A stretch of 63,261 bases of DNA. It comes from Hofstenia miamia (taxonomy: Eukaryota > Xenacoelomorpha > Acoela). Positions 22,312 to 35,421 of the stretch are shown here, piece after piece (the stretch's first letter is position 1; every line of letters begins with the position of its first letter). The notes beneath the pieces were generated by a model. It ran no database searches and had not been told where the DNA came from. It saw only the letters and a program-made list of their open reading frames with translations. The stretch lies in NCBI GenBank assembly GCA_004352715.1, contig SCFE01000059.1, positions 647,801 to 711,061 on the forward strand, read 5' to 3'. The translations under genes and the position numbers were made by a program.

Positions 22312-23392
22312 CTGGGGCGAAAATTAACAACTTTTTAATTTTATCACTTTTGGTTTTTCAACACACTAGATCCAACAACAAAATAGCTCCACCTCCGCGA
22401 AATTCTGTCAACACAAAAGAGTACTTGAAAACAATAAAAACTTGTGTTTTGCCGTATCAAAATCACTTCTTGGACGGGAATATGATATTTCAAGATGATT
22501 CGGCACCAGTTCATCAATAGAAGGTCACAAACGCCTTTAAAGCAGCCAAAGGGATCACCTCTCTCCTGGACAATCCGGGCAGAAGGGATCGTGGGCACAG
22601 GGCAGGCGCGCATCGGGTGTGCAAATAACCGGGCATATGTTATTCCTGCTAAAATAAAGTCTGGTATAGTCATAGCACAATATGCTGTAATCACGTAGGT
22701 TTTTTCTGCTTTTAAAAAGAACTTTAAAAATTTACTACACATTTATGCTTTTAACGCAAATTTTGTTGTACATTTGCTGTAATAAAATGACAGAGTTGCA
22801 AAAAACACTAATCTTTATGCATGATCTTTGGTAGAATTAATACATTTTATAGCAATCGTAAGAAGTTTCATCCTAAAAGACAAAATAATACAGTACTTTT
22901 GTGAATTTTGATTTATTTTTGTAGTATTTTACGTTCTGCCCGGTGAATTCCAACAGGGGGGCGGGCACCTAACATTGGAAGATAAACGGGCACAGGGTGG
23001 GTACGGGCATCGTTAAATTTAAAAATGCAAAACTCTACTCTCTCCACTGGCCTTCAAACAGCCCAGATTTAAATCGCTGGAAAATTTGTGGAAGATTTTG
23101 AAGAGAAATGTCAACCTACACTGACCACGCACCAAAAATGAGTTACTTGCTTCTATTGTTCGTGTTTGGACTCGTGAAGTAACCCGAGAGACATTTGAAA
23201 AGCTTGCAATTAGTATACCGAGAAGGATTGAAAAAGTGCTGATAGTGGGTGGTGGACTCTTGTAAATTCACTATTGTTGTAAATTATTGTTGCAGTTAGT
23301 GAAACTCGGAAGCTTCATAAATAAATTCATAACACGCATGAATTAGTTTTATTCATTTTCTTAGAAAGTTGCTAATTTTCGTCTCAGCACTG
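22308..23392 (+). mobile_element. Tc1/mariner-like transposon interrupted by a MITE
   Basis: Left end agtgctggggcgaaaattaa(c)aactttttaa is matched inversely by the right end, ttagaaagttgctaattttc then gtctcagcactg. Both ends sit in TA repeats, as expected for TA-target elements. The + strand holds a decayed transposase: VNTKEYLKTIKTCVLPYQNH, FLDGNMIFQDDSAPVHQ (catalytic D) with a stop, then GITSL. After the nested insertion it resumes with HWPSNSPDLN, a small indel, and LENLWKILKRNVN (third catalytic residue E), ending at SIPRRIEKVLIVGGGLL. Confidence 0.85.
22567..23037. mobile_element. Nested non-autonomous element (471 bp) with 8-bp target duplication, hAT-like
   Basis: The transposase codons for ITSLHWPS are split. 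CTCTCTCC stands on both sides of the insertion (22559-22566 and 23038-23045), an 8-bp target duplication as made by hAT transposases. The right end read inward is TAGAGTTTTGCA, similar to hAT termini. The left end (TGGACAATCC) is not an inverted match, so it may be altered. Both ends are strikingly GC-rich with repeated GGGCA motifs (22577-22640, 22938-23010), while the middle is AT-rich. No coding capacity. Confidence 0.7.
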
Positions 23393-23418
23393 TATATATA
23401 TATATATATATATATATA
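23393..23418. repeat. (TA)n microsatellite
   Basis: TA tract directly after the right end of the Tc1 element. Confidence 0.9.
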
Positions 23419-23810
23419 ATTTAATATAGAAATTGTCAAATTTTAGTGTTTTGCTAAGCCGAAGCAGAGTTTAATATATGTGCAACTTATTTATACATAT
23501 AACAATGCAAATTTATACGGAAAATTATTAAGTTAAATATCCTATATATCTATCATTTCGATAAATTATATTTATTTTCTATAATTGTTTTATTTTAGGT
23601 ATTGTTCCATTAAATGACATTAAATTTTGATTTAAATAGATTATTATGGCAATAAAATCACAAAAAATCGAATTATAATTCTACAATATTGCAATTATTG
23701 TTCCATTAAATGATATTAAAATTCCATTAATGTAAAGTATTTTCCATCTTGTTTAACAAGGGTCACATACTAGGGGTGCATCCGACACTGAAAATATCAA
23801 AAACCTTATA

Positions 23811-24116
23811 AGGGAAGTGATCCACATTCAATACGTTAGCAAGTGAAAATGCAACGTAAACAACAATTCTAGCTTCAAATTCCTGCATACGCTTAATAAA
23901 TTGATTTGCATAGATATATTTGAAGAAATATGCAGAACCTAAATGTGCCAAAGTTATTTGTAATAAAATTTGCGGAAAAAACCCGCCTTTAACGTAAACA
24001 TCAGCTTTAGCGAATTTATTTTGAGTGTAATTTAACTTTTTGGTTTACGGTCATGTTAACGTAAAACACCATTTGTTAACGGTGTTGTTAACGCATTGAA
24101 TTTGGATCACTTCCCT
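23811..24116. mobile_element. MITE, about 306 bp
   Basis: The left end AGGGAAGTGATCCACATTCA continues ATACGTTAGCAA. The right end is its inverted match (TTGTTAACGCATTGAATTTGG then ATCACTTCCCT). The arms span about 33 bp with few mismatches. The segment is short and without a gene, so it is a non-autonomous DNA element. A TA precedes the left end; the right flank is AA, so the target duplication is unclear. Confidence 0.75.
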
Positions 24117-24650
24117 AAATCAATATCGAACAAATAACATATTTCATTTTCTTTCATAAACGATTTACTAAATCACTCATTTACTATATAGTAACAATAC
24201 TGGTAGTTTGGTTGCACCAATGGTTATTGTAGCATCAAGAGAGTGGTTTATGTCAACTAGTTAAATATAGTAACTATTTAGTGTTAAAGGTTTTGTATAT
24301 AACTTTAGATACTAATGAGTTATGTAAATAGGAAATATTTAGACTGGTACATTCATTGACAATTCATTTTAAGGAAAGTATGCATTAATTTGTCAATTAT
24401 CTTTCCTTCTGAATCGACCTGTATTACAAAATTAATCAAAATTGAAAGTTTTAGATTTAATCGTTTGAACTTAGGTGTTATTTAATAAATCCTACTTTAA
24501 AACACTTAATGATGTAAAAAAACAAGTTCTACAACAAGCATTTACTATGTTATTGCGGAATAGAATTGTGTGATAGTAACAAAATTTAAACTAAAAGCTT
24601 GTTTCACATTAACAATCATCAGTATAGAAGATAAATTTGTATTTAAATTA

Positions 24651-25280
24651 TAGTATTGGCAAAAAGATCCGCCTACCTCATGAATTTTTCAGAAAAAATG
24701 AGAATACTGTTTAAATATCACTCGTGAATTCTTTATTACAAATCGTGGTTTAAAAATATGCAACAACATTTATTGTGACAAACAATTATAATACTACAAT
24801 ACTTATACGAAAAAACAAAGATTGTCAACAGCAAAATCAGTATTTTGTATGCATCTCTTTTGTATTTATGACTTTAGCTATTCTAGTGATAACAAGCTCA
24901 GCAAAACAGTGTGGACGTACAAAGGAAAGATTATTATTTAATTGAAGCCATTCCCATTTTTCTCCCTTGCATTATTCTATCGAACGTTAACCAGTATTAG
25001 TTGTCCCATGGAAGTACACTTAACTGACAAAAATGATCTTACTAACGCATATTTTGCGTGAAGAATTCCATTAATCTAATGAATATGTAAGGGAAGCTGA
25101 TGAGCAATAACTTGTTAAAAGCCTTTTAGTTCTTTATGTTTACGTCATTTGTACACAAGATAATCATTTGATTACTTATTGTGTCCAATTAAGTAACATA
25201 TTGTAATAAAGGTACCATATCCATATGTTTAAATTTTGCTCCCTAATTTAAGGGGTGGGGGATCATTTTGGCCAATACTG
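24651..25280 (-). mobile_element. Tc1/mariner-like relic, about 630 bp
   Basis: The left terminus TAGTATTGGCAAAAAGATCC is matched inversely by the right (GGATCATTTTGGCCAATACTG), and TA stands on both sides. On the minus strand, around 24960-24840, a frame reads CFAELVITRIAKVINTKEMH and ends TKY before a stop. That matches the usual Tc1 transposase C-terminus (LV-x-S-M-P-x-R-x-x-x-VI-x-x-K-GGHTKY). The catalytic core is mostly deleted. Confidence 0.75.
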
Positions 25281-25685
25281 TAGATTAACATTTTATAGAA
25301 CACGAACTAATTACGATGAAATCAAATGTAATCATCACAAGTAATCACTTCACTGTTAATAGATATAACTCCTTCAATTGAAAACCGAGGTGCACTAAAT
25401 CTTCATATTAATTAATTTAATAAAATAGTATATTTGATTATATCTTGGAATTCAAGTTATTTTGACAGAGAAGCAAACACAACCATTTCCAATGAAACAT
25501 GAATTCCTAGGCAAAAGTACTTATTTCTATTTGTGAACTTAATTTCTACCTTTTCACATTTGTTAAATTGTTTTAGGAAATGCCATCTAGTGTATACATA
25601 TTCTAAAACAAATGTTGGGAATGCCATCTTGCGGACTATTGTTTATTTTAAAATTGTTGAAAATGTTTTCATAGCAAAATATGTC

Positions 25686-25823
25686 ATGATTGACAAGCGC
25701 ACGTACCAACTGATTTTACCGCTAAATTTGATAGGTATTATAAGCAGTTTAACTGTTCCATTGCGTGGTACTATTAAAGAAGGATATTCAGTTGGTGTAA
25801 AACTTGGAACTCCACCTCAAAAA
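25686..25823 (+). CDS. BACE: BACE-like aspartyl protease, exon 1 (5' end uncertain)
   Basis: This reading frame ends in VPLRGTIKEGYSVGVKLG followed by TPPQK. The pattern LRG..K.GY.V...LGTPPQ is the N-terminal start of the mature domain in beta-secretase/memapsin proteases, which cleave membrane protein substrates in secretory and endosomal compartments. The exon closes on a codon boundary at a consensus donor, AAA|GTAAGA (donor GT at 25824-25825), so it is phase 0. From the ATG at 25686, 46 residues are encoded. They begin with a basic stretch (MIDKR) and a hydrophobic core (about residues 9-19, LILPLNLIGII) that could be a signal peptide. That leaves almost no prosegment, which is short for the family. 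The start is therefore uncertain: the same frame is open upstream to 25533, and acceptor-like sites lie near 25576 (tgttttag) and 25754 (ataagcag). Family assignment is confident; the start is not. Confidence 0.75.
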
Positions 25824-25999
25824 GTAAGATTACGTAACTTATAATATAATTCATACAATTTTTTGCAATAATTTAAATTCAGGTTTGTTAATACATTCAC
25901 GGTGTTACAATTTTTGAGAAAACGCTACCTTAAAAGTTAAAGGGACATATCAAGTTCTAAATAGCATGTACACCAGAACCAAAATTATAACTTATTGAT

Positions 26000-28900
26000 T
26001 GCAGTTGAATATGATGTGTATGGAGAGTTGTATTTATAAATAATTGTGTATAAAAACTTGAATTCATTCTGAATGAAATTTTCAAAATTAATTGGGCATG
26101 GACTATTCCAGTTTGAAGCAAAACTTAATTAATTAATTGTGCTTTGCAGGTATTGTCAGACTGAATTACTGTATATGAAGCCTGAAATTTGAACAATATT
26201 ACAAAATAGCTTTATAATAATTTTTTCAGGCTTACCAAGAATTTCTGATATCAATTCCGAGTTGTAAATAATGCTTTAACATCAGGTCTATTCTAAAACG
26301 CTATTTGCAGTGCCATATAATGAAGTCCAGAGGCGTCGTCAAACGTCATGTTATGCCTTAATTTGTTTAATTTATAATAGAATTTCTAGTGTTTATTCAT
26401 TTATTTGTTAATTAAAATTCAAGACATACCAATTCTAATAATCTCGTCATGGAAGTGACTATTGTTGAATGAGGCCTTGAATAAACCTCATGAAATAATA
26501 AGTTAAAGATAAATGAATTTACAAGTTTGCATTGAATTCGAACATGAAGTAAATTAACTTCAAATGTTTTCTTTAGACAAATGTTCTTTGTTTTCTGCTT
26601 AGAATAATAATTTTTAAGACATACCCATCCCGGGTCTAGACACTTTTGGGAATATTTCACAAGAACACTAAGTGATTAATCGGCTTCTTTGCATTAATTT
26701 CTACCGTTTAATCCGTTAATTTAATGTTAATCGATAATTTTAATAATGTCATTTTTGCTAAAACATCTGATAGACGAACATAGATTGTGCATATTCCGAA
26801 CTGCATTAATCTTTGACTTGAAATAATGCTTAATTTAGCTAAATTATATAATATGTTATATTTTGTCTCATTTTAATATAAATAAAACATATTATAGAAA
26901 ACGAAGTCCAGCACTTTGTATAACATGCAAAACCAACAATTCAGAAATGAGAAATATATTTTTATCGATGGCTGATCCCCAAAATAATGTTCTGTTAACT
27001 GATAGATGCTTGTCAGTAATATTTTTGTGTAAATATAGTTTCAAAACACAATATAAAATTAGAGAAACAGCTTATTTCTTTCAACTATTCTGGTCTTAAA
27101 AAATTTAAGAAATATTAATATATATCTATTTTGGAAGCGAATGTACAGGATTCTACAAAAAATCATCTGCATCATATTTTTGAGCACACTTAGTGGAAGT
27201 CAGGCAAATTTAATTATAAAATTATTAATTCAAAACAATGCTGTCTAAGCCTCTGCTTGAAAGGTCGCTTCTGCTTGGGAGAAGTAAAAAATATAAATTT
27301 TTGCTTTCACAATTCCATTTAAACTAGCTTTGTTGTTATTGATATCATTGGATTATTTATTTCTACATCTACAAGCAAGGAGGTTTATTAGTATACTGAA
27401 AAATTTCACCTTTTGAAACAATATGACAAAAAATGAATATGATGGTAGCAATTTTTAAGTAATCCGCACTCATTATCTCTCTCAAAACAGAATTGTTTGC
27501 TTATATGGTAGACAAATTTACAGGAGATGCCAAATATACTTCAACTAACTACGCAACGAGATGTAAATATAGGCCATTTCTAGTTTTGCATAAGTAAGAG
27601 TCGTCCCCCTATCTGCAATTCAATTCACTGTTTAACATTTCTTAGAAATTTAAATGCTTAGCTAATGCATAGGGGGAGTGTGTACTAAAAATGAAAACAC
27701 TAACTTACACATGCAACAAATTTTCCCGTTCTTTTCAAATGCAAATTAGGAAATCTCACCTATTAAATCTTTTTCTATTATGTTTTTTAGTTTGACTTAA
27801 AGCCAAAATCCTACAAGATTTTTGCACAATGAAAAATTTTGATAGCAAAAATATTCACGTTTTTACTCTCTGTTCCAATGTATGCAAATGGACATCTATA
27901 ACTCAGTCAAGCATGATATTGCATGCATGTACCTGTACAGCAGAAAATTACTAGTGGACTCCTACCAGTTAAATTATATATTGTTTTTTAAAATCTTTTC
28001 GAACCGAATCCCATTACGACTATGATTGGGATTATAATTCATGTTTAACTAAAGCTGAAGACTAGATTCATAAGTTAAGGTACTTTGGACTTTTGTTTTT
28101 CATTAAGATATCCTAATTTTTTACTTAATTGCTCACACTGTCACCAAAGAATTCATTTCTAAAACAGCAGTGTTAGTGCTTAAACTACCCAATTGCAGAC
28201 AGCATTTGTATATACATCCTGGCCCTGGGACATTGAAAATCAATCCCTAAAAGGAATTTATTAAAGGCTACAAGCAACTACAATTTGATTAATACAAAAG
28301 CTTTGAATGTAACATATGACAATGAAATGCGGTAATTATGGAGATGTGAAAATATTGGTTTCAAAGATATGAACACTTTGATGTTTTCATAGGGTGGTTG
28401 GCTATCATCTTACAAGGGCGTATACATGTCTATTTCAGATTTGATTAGATGTTCGAGAAGGACTCGTTTTCACTATAAATTTTTCAGAATCATCGAGAAA
28501 CAATGGAAATATTGCTATCTGTATATTATTTAGGAATACAAAAGTAGAAATGTGGCAAGCATGTCTACATTAAACATGCGAAACATGTGCTAAATTTCAA
28601 CCTGTTTCAATATTAAATATCATCCACAACAACGGAAATTGATGTTTAAATTATTTACTGGAATTAATAATTCCAAATTTCTCTAAAAGGTGTTCTTGAC
28701 AAGTCTCGGAAAATTAAGAAAATTAATTAAGCAAATAATTTCTTGATTATTTCACCAAATTACTTAAAATACAATGTTTGTTTAATAAATTAATGGAATT
28801 GGTTAAGAAAGACCTACTGTGTATGTCTTTCGTGATTTGGAAAAAACAATAGTGTATTTTATTATTTATAAAAATATTTTCAAATATGACTTTCGCTTAT

Positions 28901-29449
28901 ACCAAATTACTGAATTTGGTGCAAATCTCATATTTTATATTTCTATGCGCAACTGTGGCATGCTTTGCGATCCTAAATCCCATCTTCTCATATATTCTAC
29001 CCAAAATATAGTAAATTCCTGAGTTCGGTGTTTTATATTAATGTACACAAATATTTTATACTATAATAGTTGGTGATAACATACTTCTTATAAAAATATT
29101 TACTAAGAATTTCAAAATTTTGCATACATATCCTCCGGTTTTCTCCCAAAATATTTCTAACAATCTATAGTTCTTCTACTCTTCATAAATCTGCTTATAA
29201 AATCTAATTGTTTAAATTTGGAAGCAATTAAGTATGGTTTTTGCAATGCAGCAAAACTTTAAAACATGCTGATCCAAATGTTCCTTAAATATCGTAAAAT
29301 TGCATAACATATTTTGAAGATAAATTAGAGAATGTTTACCACAATTACTCATATGATATATATTTTAATTGAATAAATTGTTTTTGGTTATTTATAATGC
29401 ATTAGCTTTTCAACAAGTCGCAGTGTCTATAGAAGTATGTGAAAATCTA
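26000..29449. other. Intronic, nothing recognised
   Basis: AT-rich intron sequence. Short open frames (for example 26863-27099 and 28819-29022) have no recognisable domain. A small inverted repeat (tccccctat at about 27604, atagggggag at about 27670) is visible. Confidence 0.5.
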
Positions 29450-30876
29450 CAGGCCTGGACAAAAGTATTGAGACACTCACGAATTTTTTACGTTTGGGTT
29501 ATTATCTAAACATTATGTTACAATCCGGTAATGAAACCCTATAATATTGCTTAGGAAAACTAGAAAGAACATCCTAGTAAATTTGGAGGAAAATCTTATT
29601 CATATTTTTATATATTTGAAAAAAAACCAAACGCAATAAAAAATTACATTTGACAAAAAAAATGGGATGGCACCATAAAAGTAAAAATTTGCAAAAAAAA
29701 ATAGTAGTATTCTGCATACCCAATAATTATTCAACAATAGAAGAAATGTATACAGTTAGAATTCTAAGTATCAGATAACCCATCAATTTTGCTGAATCAC
29801 CTCATTGACCCAATTGGAAATAAAAGAGAAAAGTCTTTTCAAAAAGTTACTAAAAACTTTCATAAAATTCTTGTTCAATCGCTTTCCACGGATCCTCAAT
29901 ATTCCAAGATTGATGCTTAGCTACTCTACCTTTCAATTCTGTCCAAACATTGAGGTCAGGAATTTTCACGGGTCAATTTTGGGTAAGGACAACCTCCTTT
30001 TCATCGAAATATTGTTTGGTGTATTGTGATTGTCACAATTTTGGTCATTTTGCTAAAATATAATCATATAATAAAGGACTCTAAAAAATTTATACTGAAG
30101 ATTGACACATAATTAGCTGCAAAAAATCATTCCATCAACTTTGATGATCTTGAACATTCCATTTGCTGAAAGCATCCCCATGTCATTATTCAATTACCAA
30201 AACATTTAAACACTGGAGTTCTGGAGTTTTGTATTTGCGCCAAACTCTCTTTGATGGCTCTGATCGCCTCTTAATGTACCACAGGCGTCTAAGTGCAGCT
30301 CCATTTTACTCTCAGCTGAAGGCCCTAATCCAATCCTGAGTAGTGCTATGTTTAAAACACCTATCTAAGCTGATTTTTTTCTTGTGTTTTTTGAAATATG
30401 TGATTTTTTGGTTGCAATTCTATAAGTTCTGCCCATAAGTTGATATCACACTAGAATTCTTCTAGCAATGCATTTGCAGAATTGATTAATTGCGCACTAC
30501 TTGCACTTTAGCTGCCTGCAAGTTTCTCAGGGATCCCTCTTCAATGGATAAAATAGTTGCCTATCATCTTTATAAGTAAATTTGCGAGGACACCCTGTTT
30601 TCTTGAGCTCCAATATTGTTCAATTTCTTTTAATTTTTGTTATAATGCACTCAACAGGACTTCCTCAAGCATTGGTGAACTGTTTAGTGGAGACTAAGAT
30701 TAACTCTTAAGTATTTTCAAAGTAATTAATTTTCTAATAAATTGAGGCATTATCTTAGATGTAAGTAAATTTAAAGTATTTGGCAATGGGCACTCAGTAA
30801 AATTGATTTTAATAACTATTCAAAAATTTAAGTAAAAATTTTTAGAGTGCCGTCTCAACACTTTTGTCCACCTCTG
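29450..30876 (-). mobile_element. Tc1-like transposon relic, about 1.43 kb
   Basis: The left terminus CAGGCCTGGACAAAAGTATT continues GAGAC. The right terminus is its inverted match (GTCTCAACACTTTTGTCCAC then CTCTG). A TA precedes the left end. The minus strand holds a badly decayed transposase; near 29985-29900 it reads PVKIPDLNVWTELKGRVAKH. This aligns to the P-x-x-SPDLN-PIEN-x-W-x-x-LK-x-x-V step of Tc1 transposases, but PIEN with the third catalytic residue is deleted. The length is close to a full Tc1-like element. Confidence 0.8.
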
Positions 30877-32929
30877 AGAAAGTTCTCTTTTCATAACATC
30901 CAAAGAGGGAACATTATGCCGCAATTATATTGTATTCAAATAATTTTCTAGAAGTGTCAGGGAATATATTTTAATTATCTAACCTCATTAACCGATTATT
31001 GTACACAATAAAAATACTAAATTACTTTAATTATTAAATTGGTGACTGTATTTGAAAAGACATAATTGCAACAGCCAGTTTTGGTAAAAATTACTTTTCC
31101 AGGTCCAAATATATCCGTGTCGAGGTTATTGCATTTGATGGATGCATCAACCAGTTGAAACTTTGACACATGGAAATTCATAGCCAAAGTGAATGCTTGA
31201 AAATTTACTGCAATATATGATCTAAAAACCGTTAACCCAAAAACACATATCTTAGAAAATAACAATATGATGATTAGCGGATGGCTCATTGAAAATGTTC
31301 ATCAGATTCTTTTCCTAAAAAATTGTGAATATTTTTGCCAAAACAAATTAAGAACATTTTGTCATTTTTTGCTACAATTTGCATAGCACAGAGTGAATAA
31401 ATGTATTGGCCGTACAATTTGTATCACAGGTAAAAAATAGGACAGAATTGCATTCTATCATACGCGCTTCTGAGAAATTGCAGATTTTGCTCACCTTGTG
31501 TTGAAAAATGCTGACATCATCAACAAATATGTTGACAATGTGCAATATCACCATGTATACTTAATGTTCTATATTGAGAAAAGTTACCTGCCAAATTTCA
31601 AGGCGAAAATAAGTAGGTGTTGCATTCTCCTCCCGAATAAACGGCGTATGTAAAAAGCCTAATAAACATAGACTTAAAGATGCCAACTACAAATGTTTTG
31701 CAAAATTGTTATTTGTTTTATCGAAGTGTCAAGTAAGATAATCTCAAATATCGTTTTTGAAAAGTAAGGTGCTCCTACAAAATATGCACTAGTGGCAGAA
31801 CATCTTAGACGTTAATTTCCACTGCATTTTGAATTGACGTGTGGTCCAATTAATGTGTTGCTGTTAATATATTTTGATTGCTGTCTAACCTTAATCAACC
31901 GTTAATCACTGCGACTGTCGCCCATGATTAGAATCATGGTTACTGTTATAACAGTACGGTACCAGATCCAATTTATTGGGGAGCAAGATCAGTAGGTCTG
32001 TAATTAAATTTTCAATTGGCGCCTCTTGAATGTTCTTATCTATATTAAGAGAACAACATTTTCATTCGATTCTAAAACTATGTATAGTTTTATTATTAAT
32101 AATAGTCAAAAACACCTGATGGCAAAAACGTATCGGTTAATAATCTGAAAACTGCTTCACCACTTAAGGACCAGTTATTATATTCAATTCCACTGTAAAA
32201 GCAAAATCATTTTTAAGGAATTGTATACAATTTGAATAATTATTCTCACCCGACCCATCAGATAATTGTCCTCAAAAGTGATTCGACCTTTGAGCAAGCA
32301 GGATGAATTTTACCAGTTTGCAATTTTGGTATTGCTTATTTTCAAAAAATGTTGTTAGTATGATTTTTATCAAATGTCTTGAATTTTTTTAAATTACAAA
32401 AGTTTGTTAGTATATACAAAAACATAAAAATATTTTTCCTACATATTTGATCAATAATTGACTGTAGCAATGATTCCAAAGCTTTGTAAAGATTTTCTTG
32501 AATGAGCATTTGATAAAATTGCTTACAACAAATAAAACATCAAACTTGTTTCTATATTCACATTGTAATTGACTTCCCAACAGTTGTCTTAGAAAATCAA
32601 TTCTCGGCAATTATCAAAGACGGATTTTAATTTAAATTTATGGATTTCAGAAATAAAATTGCGACTTTGAAAATGCCTTCTCCATTTTTTAGATTAAATC
32701 TATTAGGAAAGTTGCTTAACGATTGATGTGGAAAAATTAAATGACAGACTTTTCCGACATTTAGTTTTCAACTCATTGTCAAAGATTTCTAGCATGCTGA
32801 GGGAAATATTTATTATTGCATTAAATAGATAATCGCTTCAAAAATTATTGCTTACCATAGTTATCACACGAGTCAGATCAGGCTGGGATCGGGTAAATGT
32901 TTAAATTTATGTGATATTCATAATCATCT
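30877..32929. other. Intronic, nothing recognised
   Basis: AT-rich intron sequence. Frames at 31017-31289 and 31372-31554 (minus) and 32407-32610 (minus) show no domain and no neighbouring splice evidence I would trust. Confidence 0.45.
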
Positions 32930-34300
32930 AGACTAGGGATGGGATCCGAATAGTGAATTGAATATACCGGATACTTTCACTGGCGGATACCGGATAATAA
33001 CACATACAGATACGTTAATTAATAGATTGCTATATTACATTGTGGATTAAATATGCCTAATGCATGTTGTGTACCTGAATGTAAATGTGGTTATTACTAG
33101 TGTGATTGTACGTCTTATCGACTTCGAACTGATACTTATGAAAAACAGAGAAAGCTGGATGCAATTCCCGTTTTTTGCCCTACCCAAAACATTTGGTAGT
33201 TTGCAAGTTCCACTGGTTTCTACCAATGAAAAATACTGGAGAATTTATCTGTCTGAACATCACTTTTATATTGCATAATGCTGGTGCAAATATTTTTGAC
33301 TCAGTCACAGATAATTCGCATGTCAACAAGCAGTTTTCTACACGCTTTCCTGGCTTTAACGATGAACGATTTTTAAAATTTTCAAAATAGAAATGTTAAA
33401 TCACCTACTATAGGACCAAGAAACAATGACAAATGGTAATTTCTACATACAATGACCGCCTTGGTTACCTAAGCTTTAATGCGAATAAGTTTCGTGACAT
33501 GCCCCTCCCCCTAGCAATCAACGACGAGTAAAAATCTAATCTTTGGATACTAGTTATTGTATCTTTCGTGCGTTTATGGGATTAAAAGAACTTTCAGAAT
33601 TTTAATTTGATTTCGGATTTTCGTATGTAATGGTAAGAAAATTTCAGACTGATCTACTTGAGCGTCAATTTTGAATTTACCGACAGTCTTCAGGAAGCAA
33701 TTACTATGTGTCTGTAAATCAAGTAATGAATACATTTAAGAATAATACTGCGCAATTATTGAATGACATGGCGCTTCAGATAGATTACTCCTGCGAGTCG
33801 GATTGTTAATTTTGTGAAGCAAACCTGATTACAGTATTATCAAAGGCGGAACTATTTGCGATTTTAACAACAATTGGTTAAGTAATTCTATTGTGTACGT
33901 TGCTGGATTTATTGTAGCAACATTTCAATTAGGTGATTTTAAAGGCTCCAATGATTAGATTAAGAATGCAGAATTCGTTCATGAACTTTTTCGTGGTCAT
34001 TTATCAATTCCCAATGAAACAGTAATTAAGTATGTATTAGATTGCTATGAAATTTATTTGACTGTGCGTAACATTCCATGCATTTGATGCGTTACCAGAC
34101 TTTTTGAATCATTGGCAACTGAAAATGAAGAATTTGAGAAACTATTATTTACTCCTCTACACAAATTTTCTAGGTGCTTTTTCAACACTTTTAGTAGAGT
34201 TACATCCGGAAATTAGACGATGAAAAGTGGAAACTTTCTAAGTCAAATAAATCGCAAGTAGTTCAGAAGCTTCGTTCTTCATCAAATTTTAGTTAATTTT
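32930..34300 (+). pseudogene. THAP-domain (P-element-like) transposase relic
   Basis: At 33053 a frame starts MPNACCVPECKCGYY, resembling the N-terminal C-x2-4-C zinc ligands of THAP DNA-binding domains. After a stop and a frameshift come WMQFPF...LPKTFGS and KYWRIYLSEHHF, the H-x-F-P and C/S-x-x-H-F steps that complete the domain. Further on, at about 33895-34170, the frame reads VYVAGFIVATFQLGDFKGSN, then a stop, then VHELFRGHLSIPNETVIKYV. This resembles the YIAGYI...L-x-x-G-L-x-x-P region near the C-terminus of THAP9/P-element-like transposases. Several stops are present. The sequence just upstream (ctagactagggatgggatcc at about 32930) may be near the element's 5' end. Confidence 0.5.
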
Positions 34301-35421
34301 CGTTGCTTGTAAAGTGATGATCTTAGTTTTAATGTAACAATGTGCTATTGTGGTATTTAAATTTTACTGTACTTATAGAAAACTTAAAAAAACTCCCACC
34401 TACACATTTTTTCTAAAATATTTCCGTGTCACCTCCTGTTATTCAGAGCTCCTTGATACCGACTGACTATCAAGAGCAGGCGATCACGACTTAGAAGCAC
34501 TTGAGAATATTGAATTACTATGTTTTTAAATAGTAATTCAAATTTCTTACTCTTTGGACAAAAATGCAGACTTGTTTTTAAAAATAATTTGCGGACCGGT
34601 CAAATCCTGGTAAATTCGGAAAGAGCTTATCTATTTTGGACAAGATTTACATTCTATATAATCCCTACAAATTCGGATCGAATTTTTTCTGGAGATCTAC
34701 TATTTTCTACTTGAAAACATATTTTTTCTTAGAAAAAGAATAAAATGTGTTAATTTCTTAGGATTTCGTGCATTTCAGTAAGAATTCTATGCCAGCACTT
34801 GTCAATACATTTCTAAATCTACTCAATATTTTTTGTAGAATAACTACCTATATTTTAATAGACGTAAATGTTTACAAGTATTCAAAACATAGAATTTTGC
34901 AATATAAAAAACTTATTATTGACGTGCTCTTTAAATAAGCATCAAAATGTTTGTTTAATTATAATTTTCATAATTTTTATATTATTCAATTTAGCAAGCC
35001 TGAGTAATTTCATTAGATGATATACTCCTAGAGCTGATTAAAAAATGTAAAACAATTTGATTGACATACATCATATAGAGTAAGTACGTTCCTGCAGTAC
35101 AAATACAGCTTTTGCTTGTAAAACAAATGTTATTTGGGGACCGGAAATCAAGTTCTATAGTTACATGAAAGTTATGCATATATGGCTACTTGCATCAAAA
35201 AATGAAATCAATCATCTACAAAATGTATTTTAATAACTGATTGGTTGACAGAGAGAAATTTATTTTAAAGTCAAAGCATACGACTTAAACGGGGTAAGTT
35301 CTACAAAAAATTTACCCTTTAGTTAAATAAATTCCAGAAAAATTGTTCTGAGCAATATTTGCTGTAGGAAAATGGAAAATGCCTCAAACAATATATGATA
35401 GTATCATAATTGTTTTATAAA

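Noticed and set aside
22055-22330. 91-codon minus-strand frame of Tyr-Ile repeats
   Set aside because: Translation of a TA microsatellite and Ns.
22344-22742. 132-codon minus-strand frame across the Tc1 element
   Set aside because: It is antisense to the recognised transposase and crosses the nested MITE boundary, so it is a shadow frame.
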